Shown here in pieces: positions 36,401-45,400 of a DNA stretch of 64,000 nucleotides (position 1 is its first letter; each line of letters starts with the position of its first letter). The notes beneath the pieces were generated by a model. That model was not told the DNA's origin. It did no database searches and saw only the letters and a program-made list of their open reading frames with translations. The stretch comes from CANQDT01 sp051878935 (GTDB taxonomy: Bacteria > Bacillota > Clostridia > Lachnospirales > Lachnospiraceae), in NCBI GenBank assembly GCA_051878935.1, contig JBJELB010000011.1:7028-71027 (forward strand), given 5' to 3'. The translations under genes were made by a program, and so were the position numbers.

Positions 36401-38104
36401 CTTTCTATCGATGGCAATCCGATCACGTTAGATGGAAAGGTGTATGAGAAAGGTCTGGGTACCCATGCAAACAGTGAAGTGATTTATCATCTAAATGGAA
36501 AATATTCACGGTTTCAGGCAATGATTGGTATCGATGATGAGACGACCAGAGAGAAAGCGTCTGCATTTTTCCAGGTGTATGCAACCTATTATGATGAAAT
36601 CAGCGGAGCTGAGAAAGAAATCATGATATTAAACCAGTTAATTGAAGGAACTGACACGAAGAAAATCAATCTTTCAATCGATCAGGTTACGAAGTTACGC
36701 TTAGTAACCGATATGAATGGAAATAATGGTAATGACCATACCGATTGGGCAGGAGCGAAGCTGATCGGTGCAGGCAGGGATATTTCTCTTACCGGTACTG
36801 TATCCGGAATGGCATCGGTTGAAACCGTACTTGCGATTGCCAGTGGTGCGATGACAAAAGAAGCTGCAATCGCTTCCGGTTATGATATGACAGTGCTGGA
36901 TCAGAATGCGAGTAATGATATCACAGCGGTTGATGCGTTATTGATCTTATTATCCGGTGCAGATAATGCAGATAAGATTACAGTTGCCGCAAGCTCGAAC
37001 AGAACGGTACCGGTTGCAGGAAAAACCTTTGAAGCCAATGTTTCCTTGAAAAATAAGACGGCTAATATATATAACTGCAATTGTGTATTACAGTTATACA
37101 AACAAGACGGAACTCTGGTCGAGGAAGCTACTGAGACGTTCAAATTATCAAAGGGTGCAACGACCTTCTCTGATTTGGGTGTAGATGTTCCGGATGGTTT
37201 GGAGACCTATTATGCGACAATAACGGTATATGATGAAGCGGGCGTTGCATTATCCGAAACCAAAACATTTACAGGAGTTTCCTATGTATATGAACCGGAT
37301 GAAGCAGAAGAGGATGAATTAAGTGTTATCCGTGATATGTACGAGTTAAAGAAAAAATATGAGTCCGCTATGATTGTTAAGAGTAATCTGTCTCTATCAG
37401 TGACAGGAACCCACGGCTCTACGATTACATGGAATTCGGATAATCAGGAGGTGATTACCAATGAAGGTGTAGTAACGAGACCGGAGGATGATACAAAAAC
37501 CGTAAATCTGACAGCAACGGTAAGCAAGGGCGATGCAGCTTTAGAATATAACATTGTATGTACGGTTATGAAGGCAGTTTCAACCGGAAATGTCAAGATT
37601 GATTTGGGTACAGCAGTGAAGACCTATGCAAAAGGTTCTTCCTTTGATGTAACAAATCTTACGGATGGAGATATATCTACCAGGGTATCGGTTAACCGGA
37701 ATGACGGTGGCAGCTATGTTGCTTATGCAGTATATGATGCAGGCGAAGGGAATACGTTTGATCTGCAGCGAATTGTAGCATCTTGTAATGAAGGCGGAAA
37801 TAAAACAAGTATTCGTTATTATGGTACGAATAGCAGCAAGATCGCAACGACGGATCCGGCGACGACCTCCGATATGACAACCGGTGAATATGCCGGCTTT
37901 ATCGATTATTTCTCGGATGAGGAAGGCAGTATGGATTTCTTGGGTAAGGTTGACAAGAATGACTTTACTTCCGACAGTACTGATGTAACGACGATTGTAA
38001 CGGATACCAGTACCACGACACAATATCGTTATTTTGTAGTTGTATTTGCTTTCTGGGAAACAACTGCATTAAGTGAGATTACTGCATATTCCACATTAGA
38101 ATAA
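33458..38104 (+). CDS. Secreted GH2 (beta-galactosidase-like), second copy, with NPCBM, F5/8 and an internal half-dockerin
   Basis: This 1,548-residue enzyme is collinear with the 23862 protein over its full length. Signal peptide about 1-31; GH2 jelly roll, Ig and barrel to about 660. Acid/base Glu482 is in STGNEPFF (Pro replaces the Ala of the other copies) and nucleophile Glu555 is in MVSEYAS. F5/8-like and NPCBM domains follow, then an internal single dockerin repeat (DQNASNDITAVDAL, about 1148-1161), an Ig-like pair and a C-terminal F5/8-like module. About 60 residues in the Ig region (around 34050-34230) are almost identical to the first copy while flanking parts differ, which suggests gene conversion. 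It is the last gene of the 28653-38104 unit. Its specificity may have shifted from that of the first copy, since residues beside the acid/base differ. Confidence 0.88.
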   Translation: MSRRKRMKRWLALTLTAGMLFGSMPMQQTYAAPVETVDEALRIHERFNSDWKFALGDDEGAELEDYDDMLWGDIALPHSFSIPYDINQNSFYVGIGWYRKEFTVPESYRGKRINLEFDGVFQTCSIYVNEQKVTEHEGGYSGFHVDITDYVRYGASNLIAVEVDNTWKPDLAPRGGDHQFSGGIYRDVWLTVTEPVHIDWYGTFVWTPAICNPKYQEGGGTVNILDSYVSDEELAENLEKKQSDVQVITEVTNDSNEAVELYVTQRVMDAEDNVVATFSSEPETVEPQKGTALIAQSEMISDIRLWSMDTPNLYHVETAVYANNALVDIYDTQFGFRSAQFTTDGFFLNGERVILDGVNVHQDHGGWCDAVTDGAFYRDVKMVKETGFNFIRGSHYPHDTSFAQACDELGIAFWSEGGQWSTGGFKSDDDVYGSYKDWFHCTYPMKEENQERFEQSCMDMLESMIRMNRNHPSIMVWSTGNEPFFTHTSTIAKSKALANKMRNYAHKLDPTRKAALGGTQREDFNVLEVADMAGGNGDGALAQYTNYEMPHMVSEYASTIAERNNCSPNLRFTTDFKTNPGNTIEVNGKTITEYSLYENSGYYHELDGLPLYIPTGSSGMSLWCMYQHGSVADKKMRTMGIVDYYRLPLKSWYTYREVKTGVPREDSVEGTATKITLDTNYSYEGQTTLPNDGSDDVQIIVTLKNDNNEWVNDSTNILLEVVDGPGVFPGGKTYKMIDDKTFMDGKGAIEFRSFYSGTTSIQVSAPDRPDLEPVTMTLTTEDVVGNHTAASEPEDFMGEMLELNNSESVPEPSVYGKEDAAYNRQTGSTSSYEEGHIPLSAVDGDDSTYWQAGADDEAPCWEIFLENTYDIFTMKLNFGEEEYPYTIERNIPDTDQWEVLARYQTADEVANRPAEELIAGKTANRIRISFPDMPKGKLPRIYTCNIYGVEHKRIPYQMTDTYLSDLPATEVTVGWGTYQNNLSIDGNPITLDGKVYEKGLGTHANSEVIYHLNGKYSRFQAMIGIDDETTREKASAFFQVYATYYDEISGAEKEIMILNQLIEGTDTKKINLSIDQVTKLRLVTDMNGNNGNDHTDWAGAKLIGAGRDISLTGTVSGMASVETVLAIASGAMTKEAAIASGYDMTVLDQNASNDITAVDALLILLSGADNADKITVAASSNRTVPVAGKTFEANVSLKNKTANIYNCNCVLQLYKQDGTLVEEATETFKLSKGATTFSDLGVDVPDGLETYYATITVYDEAGVALSETKTFTGVSYVYEPDEAEEDELSVIRDMYELKKKYESAMIVKSNLSLSVTGTHGSTITWNSDNQEVITNEGVVTRPEDDTKTVNLTATVSKGDAALEYNIVCTVMKAVSTGNVKIDLGTAVKTYAKGSSFDVTNLTDGDISTRVSVNRNDGGSYVAYAVYDAGEGNTFDLQRIVASCNEGGNKTSIRYYGTNSSKIATTDPATTSDMTTGEYAGFIDYFSDEEGSMDFLGKVDKNDFTSDSTDVTTIVTDTSTTTQYRYFVVVFAFWETTALSEITAYSTLE

Positions 38105-38157
38105 GTCATGTGTCAGATTTTGACGGGAATCAAGTAGTTGATATCCCGACGAATGAC
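38105..38157. repeat. Inverted repeat after the second GH2 paralogue (weak terminator)
   Basis: Nested arms: GTCAT (38105-38109) with ATGAC (38153-38157), and CGGGAATCAA (38124-38133) with TTGATATCCCG (38138-38148, one bulge). No T-run follows, so termination here is doubtful and read-through into 38250 is possible. Confidence 0.5.
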
Positions 38158-38200
38158 ATTGAAATCAAAAAGTTGTCGTAAAACTTAATGGTTGAAGTTA

Positions 38201-38243
38201 CTCCCCTTCGATATAATGATAAGAAATGAGATATCGGAGGGGA
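38201..38243 (+). promoter_or_regulatory. Inverted repeat joining the -10 box and the ribosome site of the GH43 gene
   Basis: The left arm CTCCCCTTCGATAT (38201-38214) overlaps a TATAAT -10 box (38212-38217). The right arm ATATCGGAGGGGA (38231-38243) holds the Shine-Dalgarno sequence of the gene starting at 38250. One G-T wobble interrupts otherwise full pairing. RNA started at this -10 would lack the left arm; RNA reading through from upstream would fold and hide the ribosome site. Confidence 0.6.
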
Positions 38244-38249
38244 TTTTAT

Positions 38250-41200
38250 ATGAAAAAGTGGCGAAAAAGGATAGCGAACATCATGGCAATACTTCTGTTG
38301 CTTGCGGCAATTCCTTTGCATGTGAATGTATTGACGGTTGGGGCAACAACAATTACAGATATTACAAGTACGGATTATGTTACCATTATCAATAAAAACA
38401 GTGGAAAACTGTTGGATACGGTATATCATGAAGACCGGAATGGTATTACCTTAGTCCAGTGGGACAATATGAATGCTTCTTCTTCACAGTGGCAATTGGC
38501 ATTAGTGGATGGAGAAACGGATGTTTACAACATCATACATAGAAAAAGTGACTTCTATTTAGCGGCTGTGAATGGGAAAGCAGTAATAAGTAATACTGTG
38601 CCGGCTTCGGATGCATCGGCACAATGGAGAATCGAAGAAGTCAGTACCGGATACTATAAGATTATTAATGTATCACTTTCAAAAGGCTTAAATGTCAGTG
38701 GTGCAAATAAATCCAACGGAGGAAGGGTTATTCTATATACTTATAATGGTGGGGCAAATGAGATGTGGAGTTTTCAAATCGTTACAGAAAATCCGGTTGA
38801 TCCTGTGGAAGATTTTGTGTATATTGACAGAACAGACTGGACTGTAACGGCAAACTCTACGAAAAACAGTGATGTTACTGCGTCAAATATCATGGATGAT
38901 GATTGTTTATCTGCCTGGCAGACAAGCCCTGATGATCCTGCCTGTGACAAGGAAGAAAATCCATATGAAATCATCATAAATCTGGGGAAAATGACGACGT
39001 TTTCACAGTTAAATTATATGCCGGTACAGTATGCCGGACAAAAGGATGATGTAAGTGGTATTATCACGCAGTACGAGATATATACATCAGATGATGGCGC
39101 GGCCTGGAATAAGATCATACAGGGTGAGTGGGGTTATGATTATTCCAATATTGATCATTCAGAAAGAAAGGCAACCTTCAGACCAGTGACTTGTCGGTAT
39201 GTAAAATTTGTCATTCTAAATAATTCTTATCGTCAGGATACAGCCTATCAATATTATGCGGCTGCAGCAGAGATTAATCTAAGTAACTGTATTGCAGATA
39301 TTCATCCGATGACAACGGCTATGCAGTCCCTGACCGCAGTAAAGGAGCAGGTGCTGCAATTGACGGATGAGACCCGGAAAAATAGCATTATGGATAAACT
39401 GTTGGTGTTGGAACAATATGGAACAGCGGAAGAGATTGAAGCGTTTCTGCCTGATACAGAGAATTTGTTGAGCCTTTACCAAATGCAGGAGATGGGTGTG
39501 AATGCTGCATATTTTAACCGTCTGGAAGATTATCTGATAGAAAATCAGTATTCTTCTACCGCTATGAATAAGCTGGAAGATGAAATGAATGGTTTTCACA
39601 CGCTTGGCAAGGATATCGCGGAACCGGTTGTAACGGATTTGGATGATGAATACCTTATGGGTGATGAAGATAAGGAAAAAACTTTAATCGTTCGCTTAAA
39701 GGAAGCGGTTGACCTGGCAAAAGCGAAAATAGATGCCAATCCGGATCAAGATTACAAGATGTTAAAAGAACTGGTCGCTTATGTAGATGATTCTTATAGA
39801 GATGATGGTTATTATCAGTCCTATGGTTTGGATTATACTTCCTGTGAATATGTTACGAATAATATTAAGTTTGCCCTGAAAAATCTGGAGAAAATCGAAA
39901 ACGGAGAGATTGAAAGTGTGACAGCGATTAAACCTGGTACAACCTGGTTGGATACACAAGGCTCTAAGATATCAGCCAATGGCGGTCAGATAATTAAAGG
40001 GCATGATGGAAAATATTATTGGTATGGTGAAGACAATAAATTAGGATATGCACTCAGAACCGGTGTCAGCTGTTATTCTTCTACAGATTTAATGAACTGG
40101 ACATATGAAGGACTTGCGTTCCAGGCATTTAAAAATGATACAGAACAAAGCAGAAGATTTGCAGATGATTTGTTGACCGATAATATATTGGGCACGAAAG
40201 GACGTATTGAACGCCCGAAAGTTATCTACAATAAAAAAACAAAAAAATATGTTATGTGGATGCATTTGGAGAACAATGGTGGCTATGGCTTATCACTTGC
40301 AGGTGTAGCAATTTCGGATGATCCAACACATGGATTTGAGTGGCTGCATTATGGGTATCCGGTGTATGATAAGTCCGTTACTTATAATCAGTCGGCAAGA
40401 CAGTCCTTCCGCGATATGAATCTCTTTGTGGATAGGGATGAGAAAGCATATGTATATTACGCCTCCGAGGGAAATCCTACTATGTATGCAGTCCGCTTAA
40501 ATGATGACTACACATGGATTGACAGTGATGGGATTGCTGACGGAGATTTGTATTATGCAGACACGACCACGGAAGCCACCGGTAAAGTGAATTATGGATT
40601 ACCATCTTTTACAGAGAAACAACTGTATGTTTCTGCAACGGACGCGCTTACTTTTGAGGGCAGTAGCGTGGTTCATGAAGATGGCAGATGGTCCAGAATC
40701 ATCTATCTTTCAACCATTCAAGGTGGTGTGGAGAGAATGAGAGAAGCACCGGCGCCGATTCGTATCGGAGATACCTATTATCTGGTTACATCAGGATGTA
40801 GTGGCTGGAAAGCAAATGCAATTATGGCATTTGAAGCAAAAGGACCACTTGGTCCATATAAGAGACAGAACTCGAACCTTATGGTTGGAACCGCTACTGA
40901 CGGTAGTAGTGTATCCAATGGGTTTAATTCACAAAGTACCTGTATTCTTAAAGTTGGAAAGGAATACATGTACATGGGCGACCGATGGAAAAATGCAGAT
41001 TATAATCATGCTACCTCCTCCATTAAGAGATCTACTTATATCTGGTTGCCTTTAGAGGTAGATGATAATGGTATACTATCTGTGTCCTGGAATCAAGAGT
41101 GGACATTGGCGAATCTTTCTGCCGGAGATATAAATTCTGATGGAGAAATCAATACGGAAGATGTGCTTTTGATTTTAAAACATACGACAAATCATACTTT

Positions 41201-41288
41201 GCTGACGGAGGAACAGAAGGAGAAAGCGGATGTCAATTGCGATGGCAGAATAACATCTGTCGATGCGTTGCTCCTGCTGCTTTCATGA
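38250..41288 (+). CDS. Secreted GH43 (exo-beta-1,3-galactanase-like) with ricin-type and F5/8 domains and dockerin
   Basis: This 1,012-residue protein starts at the ATG eight bases after GGAGGGG; an ATG 24 bases upstream lacks a ribosome site. Signal peptide about 1-32. A ricin-type beta-trefoil (about 38-188, with SSQWQL, SAQWRI and EMWSFQ repeats) and an F5/8-type domain (about 195-350) come next. A helical FIVAR-like region (about 355-560) leads to the GH43 propeller (about 565-935). Signature residues are Glu654 in ERPKVIYN, Glu832 in REAPAP and Gln895 in SQSTCIL, the galactanase-type set. The dockerin (about 945-1012) has the divergent repeat first (DINSDGEINTED) and the standard second (DVNCDGRITSVDAL). 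Its catalytic part is a close paralogue of the partial gene at window start. It stands alone between the inverted repeat upstream and the araC gene downstream. Confidence 0.9.
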   Translation: MKKWRKRIANIMAILLLLAAIPLHVNVLTVGATTITDITSTDYVTIINKNSGKLLDTVYHEDRNGITLVQWDNMNASSSQWQLALVDGETDVYNIIHRKSDFYLAAVNGKAVISNTVPASDASAQWRIEEVSTGYYKIINVSLSKGLNVSGANKSNGGRVILYTYNGGANEMWSFQIVTENPVDPVEDFVYIDRTDWTVTANSTKNSDVTASNIMDDDCLSAWQTSPDDPACDKEENPYEIIINLGKMTTFSQLNYMPVQYAGQKDDVSGIITQYEIYTSDDGAAWNKIIQGEWGYDYSNIDHSERKATFRPVTCRYVKFVILNNSYRQDTAYQYYAAAAEINLSNCIADIHPMTTAMQSLTAVKEQVLQLTDETRKNSIMDKLLVLEQYGTAEEIEAFLPDTENLLSLYQMQEMGVNAAYFNRLEDYLIENQYSSTAMNKLEDEMNGFHTLGKDIAEPVVTDLDDEYLMGDEDKEKTLIVRLKEAVDLAKAKIDANPDQDYKMLKELVAYVDDSYRDDGYYQSYGLDYTSCEYVTNNIKFALKNLEKIENGEIESVTAIKPGTTWLDTQGSKISANGGQIIKGHDGKYYWYGEDNKLGYALRTGVSCYSSTDLMNWTYEGLAFQAFKNDTEQSRRFADDLLTDNILGTKGRIERPKVIYNKKTKKYVMWMHLENNGGYGLSLAGVAISDDPTHGFEWLHYGYPVYDKSVTYNQSARQSFRDMNLFVDRDEKAYVYYASEGNPTMYAVRLNDDYTWIDSDGIADGDLYYADTTTEATGKVNYGLPSFTEKQLYVSATDALTFEGSSVVHEDGRWSRIIYLSTIQGGVERMREAPAPIRIGDTYYLVTSGCSGWKANAIMAFEAKGPLGPYKRQNSNLMVGTATDGSSVSNGFNSQSTCILKVGKEYMYMGDRWKNADYNHATSSIKRSTYIWLPLEVDDNGILSVSWNQEWTLANLSAGDINSDGEINTEDVLLILKHTTNHTLLTEEQKEKADVNCDGRITSVDALLLLLS

Positions 41289-41315
41289 AGATTGTAAAAT
41301 AGTATAAAATGTAAC

Positions 41316-41344
41316 TTGTCCTAATCGTACAATAAAGCTATAAT
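41316..41344 (+). promoter_or_regulatory. Promoter of the third araC gene
   Basis: TTGTCC (41316-41321), 17 bp, then TATAAT (41339-41344). The predicted leader of about 70 bases precedes the start at 41422. Confidence 0.65.
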
Positions 41345-41421
41345 ATAGAGGCGAGTATATCATATTGATGTACTTGCCTTTTGAAATTCGTATATTTGTT
41401 ATAACTGATATGGGGGATGTT

Positions 41422-42312
41422 ATGCCAAATTTTCTAAAGGTACCACTTGAGTTAAGGGTAGGAGATTACAGATTTATATTTTTACAATTCCGTCATGGCA
41501 GATATAAAGGAATCATACCTGCACACTACCATAGCAATAGTGGTTTTGAGATTAATTATGTTATAGATGGAAAAGGAATATTAAAAGTTCAGGATACGGA
41601 ATATATCATGAAACCAGGGATGTTCTATATGATTGGGCCGGGCGTCGAGCATTCTCAATCAGCGAAGTATTCCGGACCTCTTTTAGACCAGAATCATAGT
41701 GGGGAACCGGGAGTTGAAGATTATTGTATCAGGATGAGGATAGAAAAACTTGATGATAATGCTTCGAACCGGGAGAATCTCTTAGGAGATGCCTTTTATA
41801 ATATGCAGACGTTTATCGCACAGGATTCGGATAATCTTAAAATATTATTTGATGAAATAAAAAAAGAATGTGCAGAATCGGAGGTGCTTCGTGATATTAT
41901 TTTAAAAGGTCTCTTTATGAAACTTCTATCGAAAATTGTTCGTTATACAGCCGCAGTAAAAGATCATATGCAAATGATTCCAGTAAATAATGATGAGTAT
42001 ATTCAAATGAAGATTGAAAGCTGTTTTATGTATCATGTGGAAGATTTAACTATTGAGAAGCTGGGGGAATATCTGCAATATAGTACAAGGCAGGTTCAGC
42101 GGATACTGAAATTAAATTATGGTAAGACATTTCGGGAGATGAGAAATTATTATGCCATAACGCAAGCAGCAGAGCTACTGAAGACAACGGATAAATCAGT
42201 GGAAGAGCTTACCACGCACTTTGGTTACACGACAGCGAATCAGTTTAAAAACTGTTTTAAAGAACAGTTTGGAATCTCACCGGGTGAATATCGAACACAA
42301 TACAGGAATTAA
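41422..42312 (+). CDS. AraC-family transcriptional regulator
   Basis: This 296-residue protein starts at the ATG just after GGGGGA; earlier in-frame ATGs at 41365 and 41410 lack a ribosome site and add residues not seen in the paralogue at 4120. The N-terminal cupin carries HYHSNSGFEINYVIDGKG. The C-terminal AraC HTH (about 195-292) has IEKLGEYLQYSTRQVQRILK and TTHFGYTTANQFKNCFKEQF, ending in SPGEYRTQY. It probably controls the adjacent GH43 gene and/or the downstream GH2-GH95 unit in response to a released sugar (inference). It has its own promoter and is followed by a terminator hairpin. Confidence 0.9.
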   Translation: MPNFLKVPLELRVGDYRFIFLQFRHGRYKGIIPAHYHSNSGFEINYVIDGKGILKVQDTEYIMKPGMFYMIGPGVEHSQSAKYSGPLLDQNHSGEPGVEDYCIRMRIEKLDDNASNRENLLGDAFYNMQTFIAQDSDNLKILFDEIKKECAESEVLRDIILKGLFMKLLSKIVRYTAAVKDHMQMIPVNNDEYIQMKIESCFMYHVEDLTIEKLGEYLQYSTRQVQRILKLNYGKTFREMRNYYAITQAAELLKTTDKSVEELTTHFGYTTANQFKNCFKEQFGISPGEYRTQYRN

Positions 42313-42316
42313 TAAT

Positions 42317-42352
42317 AAAAAAGCAGGTCAAAACAGGTTGATCTGCTTTTTT
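42317..42352 (+). terminator. Terminator after araC
   Basis: A 15-bp stem with one wobble, AAAAAAGCAGGTCAA (42317-42331) with TTGATCTGCTTTTTT (42338-42352). The T-run is part of the right arm, so it could act in both directions. Confidence 0.88.
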
Positions 42353-42447
42353 CGAATTTATAAAGACACAAATTGTTAAATCTTGTCCTTAGATTCTATT
42401 GTTAGCTGGCTATAAAAATATACAATATGCATAAGGGGGGTGAAACA

Positions 42448-45400
42448 ATGAGATTATGGAAAAGGATACTGCAGATAATACTGTTGTAGCAATCTTTCAA
42501 TCAGAACAGGAAAACTTAGAAGCCCGGGAAAGTAGTTCTTTGATCGCACAAAGTACTATGATTTCTGATATTAAGATGTGGTCTATGGATGATCCAAATC
42601 TGTATACCGTACATACGAACGTGTATTCCAATGGGGAGTTGACGGATTCATATGAAACGCGCTTTGGTTTTCGAAGCGTTCAATTTACAACAGATGGTTT
42701 TTTCTTAAATGGCAATAAAGTTATTTTAGATGGTGTGAATGCTCATCAGGACCAGGCCGGATGGTGTGATGCTGTTCCGGATGGTGCATTCTATCGCGAT
42801 GTTCAGATGGTAAAAGATGCAGGATTTAATTTTATCCGAGGCTCGCATTATCCACATGATACTGCATATGCAGATGCCTGTGATGAGATAGGAATTGCAT
42901 TATGGTCAGAAGGCGGTCAGTGGAGTATTGGTGGATATAAATCAAATGACAATGATTATGGTAATCACACAAACTGGCTTCATTCTGCCTATCCTGAAAG
43001 TGAAGAATATGTAGAGAATTTTGAACAAAGCTGTATGTATCAGATGGAAACGATGGTTCGTATGAATCGTAATCACCCATCTATCGTAGTTTGGAGCATG
43101 GGTAATGAAGCATTCTTTACCAGCTCTAATACAGTAGAAAAATCGAAAGCATTGGTAAATAAGATGCGTAACCGTTGTCATGAACTGGATCCTACCAGAA
43201 AAGCCGGCATGGGTGGAACACAAAGAAACGGATATAACAACATTGCGGTATGCGATGTGGCGGGTGGAAATGGAGATGGTGCGAAAGCGAAATATACAAA
43301 TTATGAATTGCCGCACTTAGTTTCCGAATATGCGTCTACCAGAGCAACCAGAAATAATGCACAGACACCATTAAAGTTTAATCAGATTGAATCAAGTGTC
43401 GGTTCTACGATTACGGTAAATGGCAAGCAGATAACACAATATACAAAATATGAAAAAGAGGGTTATGTGCATGAAAACACAGGCAATGTGATTTGCCTGC
43501 CTACGGGTTCTTCAGGCATGTCAGTATGGGGAATGTTTGATCATGGCAGTATAGCAAGTAAGAATATGCGTATGCATGGATTGGTCGACTATCATCGTTT
43601 GCCAAAGAAGGTATGGTATACTTATCGAGAAGTAAATACAGGTGTGCCTCGTGAGGACTCTGTCGAAGATACTGCAACGAAAATATCGATAGAAGCAAAC
43701 TTTACAAAAGAAGGACAAACGACCATTCCGAATGATGGTAGTGATGATGTGCAGATTATCGTTACATTGCGTAATGATAATGATGAATGGGTTGCAAAAA
43801 AATACCAGGATGATGCCGGTGAATGGTATTCCGAACCGACAGGTATGATATTAGAGGTCGTTGATGGACCTGGTGTTTTTCCTACCGGAAAGACCTATGT
43901 TATGAAGGATGATGTTGCATTTATGGATGGTAAGGGAGCGATTTCATTCCGTTCATACTATCCTGGGACTACAACTATTCGTGCAACCGCAACCCAACTT
44001 CCTGATTTAGATCCGGTTACCATTCAAATAGTAACAGAAGATGTGACTGGTCAGGAAGCAGCAGAAGAACCAAGTGATTTCATGGGCGAAGTATATGATA
44101 TGGGTAGTAGAAGTGCTATTTCTGAACCATCTGTTTATGGAAAAGAAGATGCTGCTTATAATCGTCAGACAGGACTTACAACCAGTTCCAAAGAAGGACA
44201 TACGCCTTTGATGGCTGTTGATGGAGATGATACTACTTACTGGGAGCCGGAAGATTCGGATGAAGAGCCGGCGTGGATCATCGGTTTAGAAAATACATAT
44301 GATGTTTATAAGATGAAAGTGGATTTCGGAGGAGAGAAATATCCGTTTATGATTGAAACAAAAGGTATGTTTGATACAGAATGGTCTTATCTCACTTCTT
44401 ATACCACTGAAGAAGAACTGGAAAATCGTCCGATGGAAGATTTAGTGGAAGGCAGAACTGTGAATTCGTTGCGCATTTCCTTCCCGAATATAGCAGAAGG
44501 AATAAGCCCAAGACTTTATTCCTGCAATGTTTATGGTGTCGAACATAAAGAAATTCCATATCAAATGACGAGCGTTTATGTATCCGATCTGACACCATCA
44601 AGAGTTGTTACAAAAGGCGATACTTTTATCAAAGATAGAACAAGAGAAAATAAACCAATTACTTTGGATGGAGTGGTCTATGAGAAGGGCCTTGCTACCC
44701 ATGCAGATAGTGAACTTGTTTATGATTTAAATGGAAAATACACCAGATTTCAGGCAACGCTTGGTATTGATGATGAAACTACCAGAGAAAACGGCTCAGC
44801 GTATTTTAAGGTTTATGGAACATATTATGACGAATTATTGGGGAAAGAGGTCGAAGCAGAATTATATAATGAGTTAGTTGCAGGAGAGGATACGAAAAAA
44901 GTGGATATATCAGTTGATCAGGTTATTCAACTTCGTTTAGTGACTGACAAAAATGGAGCGACCACGTGTGACCATACGGACTGGGCTAATGCGAAATTAT
45001 TAGGTGCACTGCGCGATATCTCTTTAGATGATAAGAGTTTATATTCAAATATTCCGGTACAGGATGTTTTAAACTATGCAAGTGGCGAGCTGACGACAGA
45101 CGCTGCTGCAGCTTTCGGATATGATATGGATACAGCAGATGGGAATGCAAGCAATGATATTTCTTCTGTAGATGCGTTGCTCCTGATGAAAGCAGGATCA
45201 GGAAATCAGAAGAAAGTTAGTACTGTAGTTAGCTCTAATATTACGGCACCGAAGGCAGGAGAAGCATTCGAAATCAACGTAAAATGTAGGAGTAAGACTT
45301 CGGAAAGCGTTGCTTGTAACGCGAGACTGTCGATTTATGAATCGACAGGTGCGCTGCTTGATACAGTAGAGAACACCATAGAATTGAGTAAGGGTGAATC

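Noticed and set aside
38350..38810. Ricin-type beta-trefoil domain as sign of a toxin
   Set aside because: The QxW-repeat fold is a common carbohydrate-binding module and is attached here to a GH43 enzyme with a dockerin.
42361..42447. Clear sigma-A promoter for the decayed GH2 unit (TTGTCC at 42383, TATAAA at 42411)
   Set aside because: The spacing of 22 bases is too wide for a confident call; it may be activator-dependent, but it was left out of the feature list.
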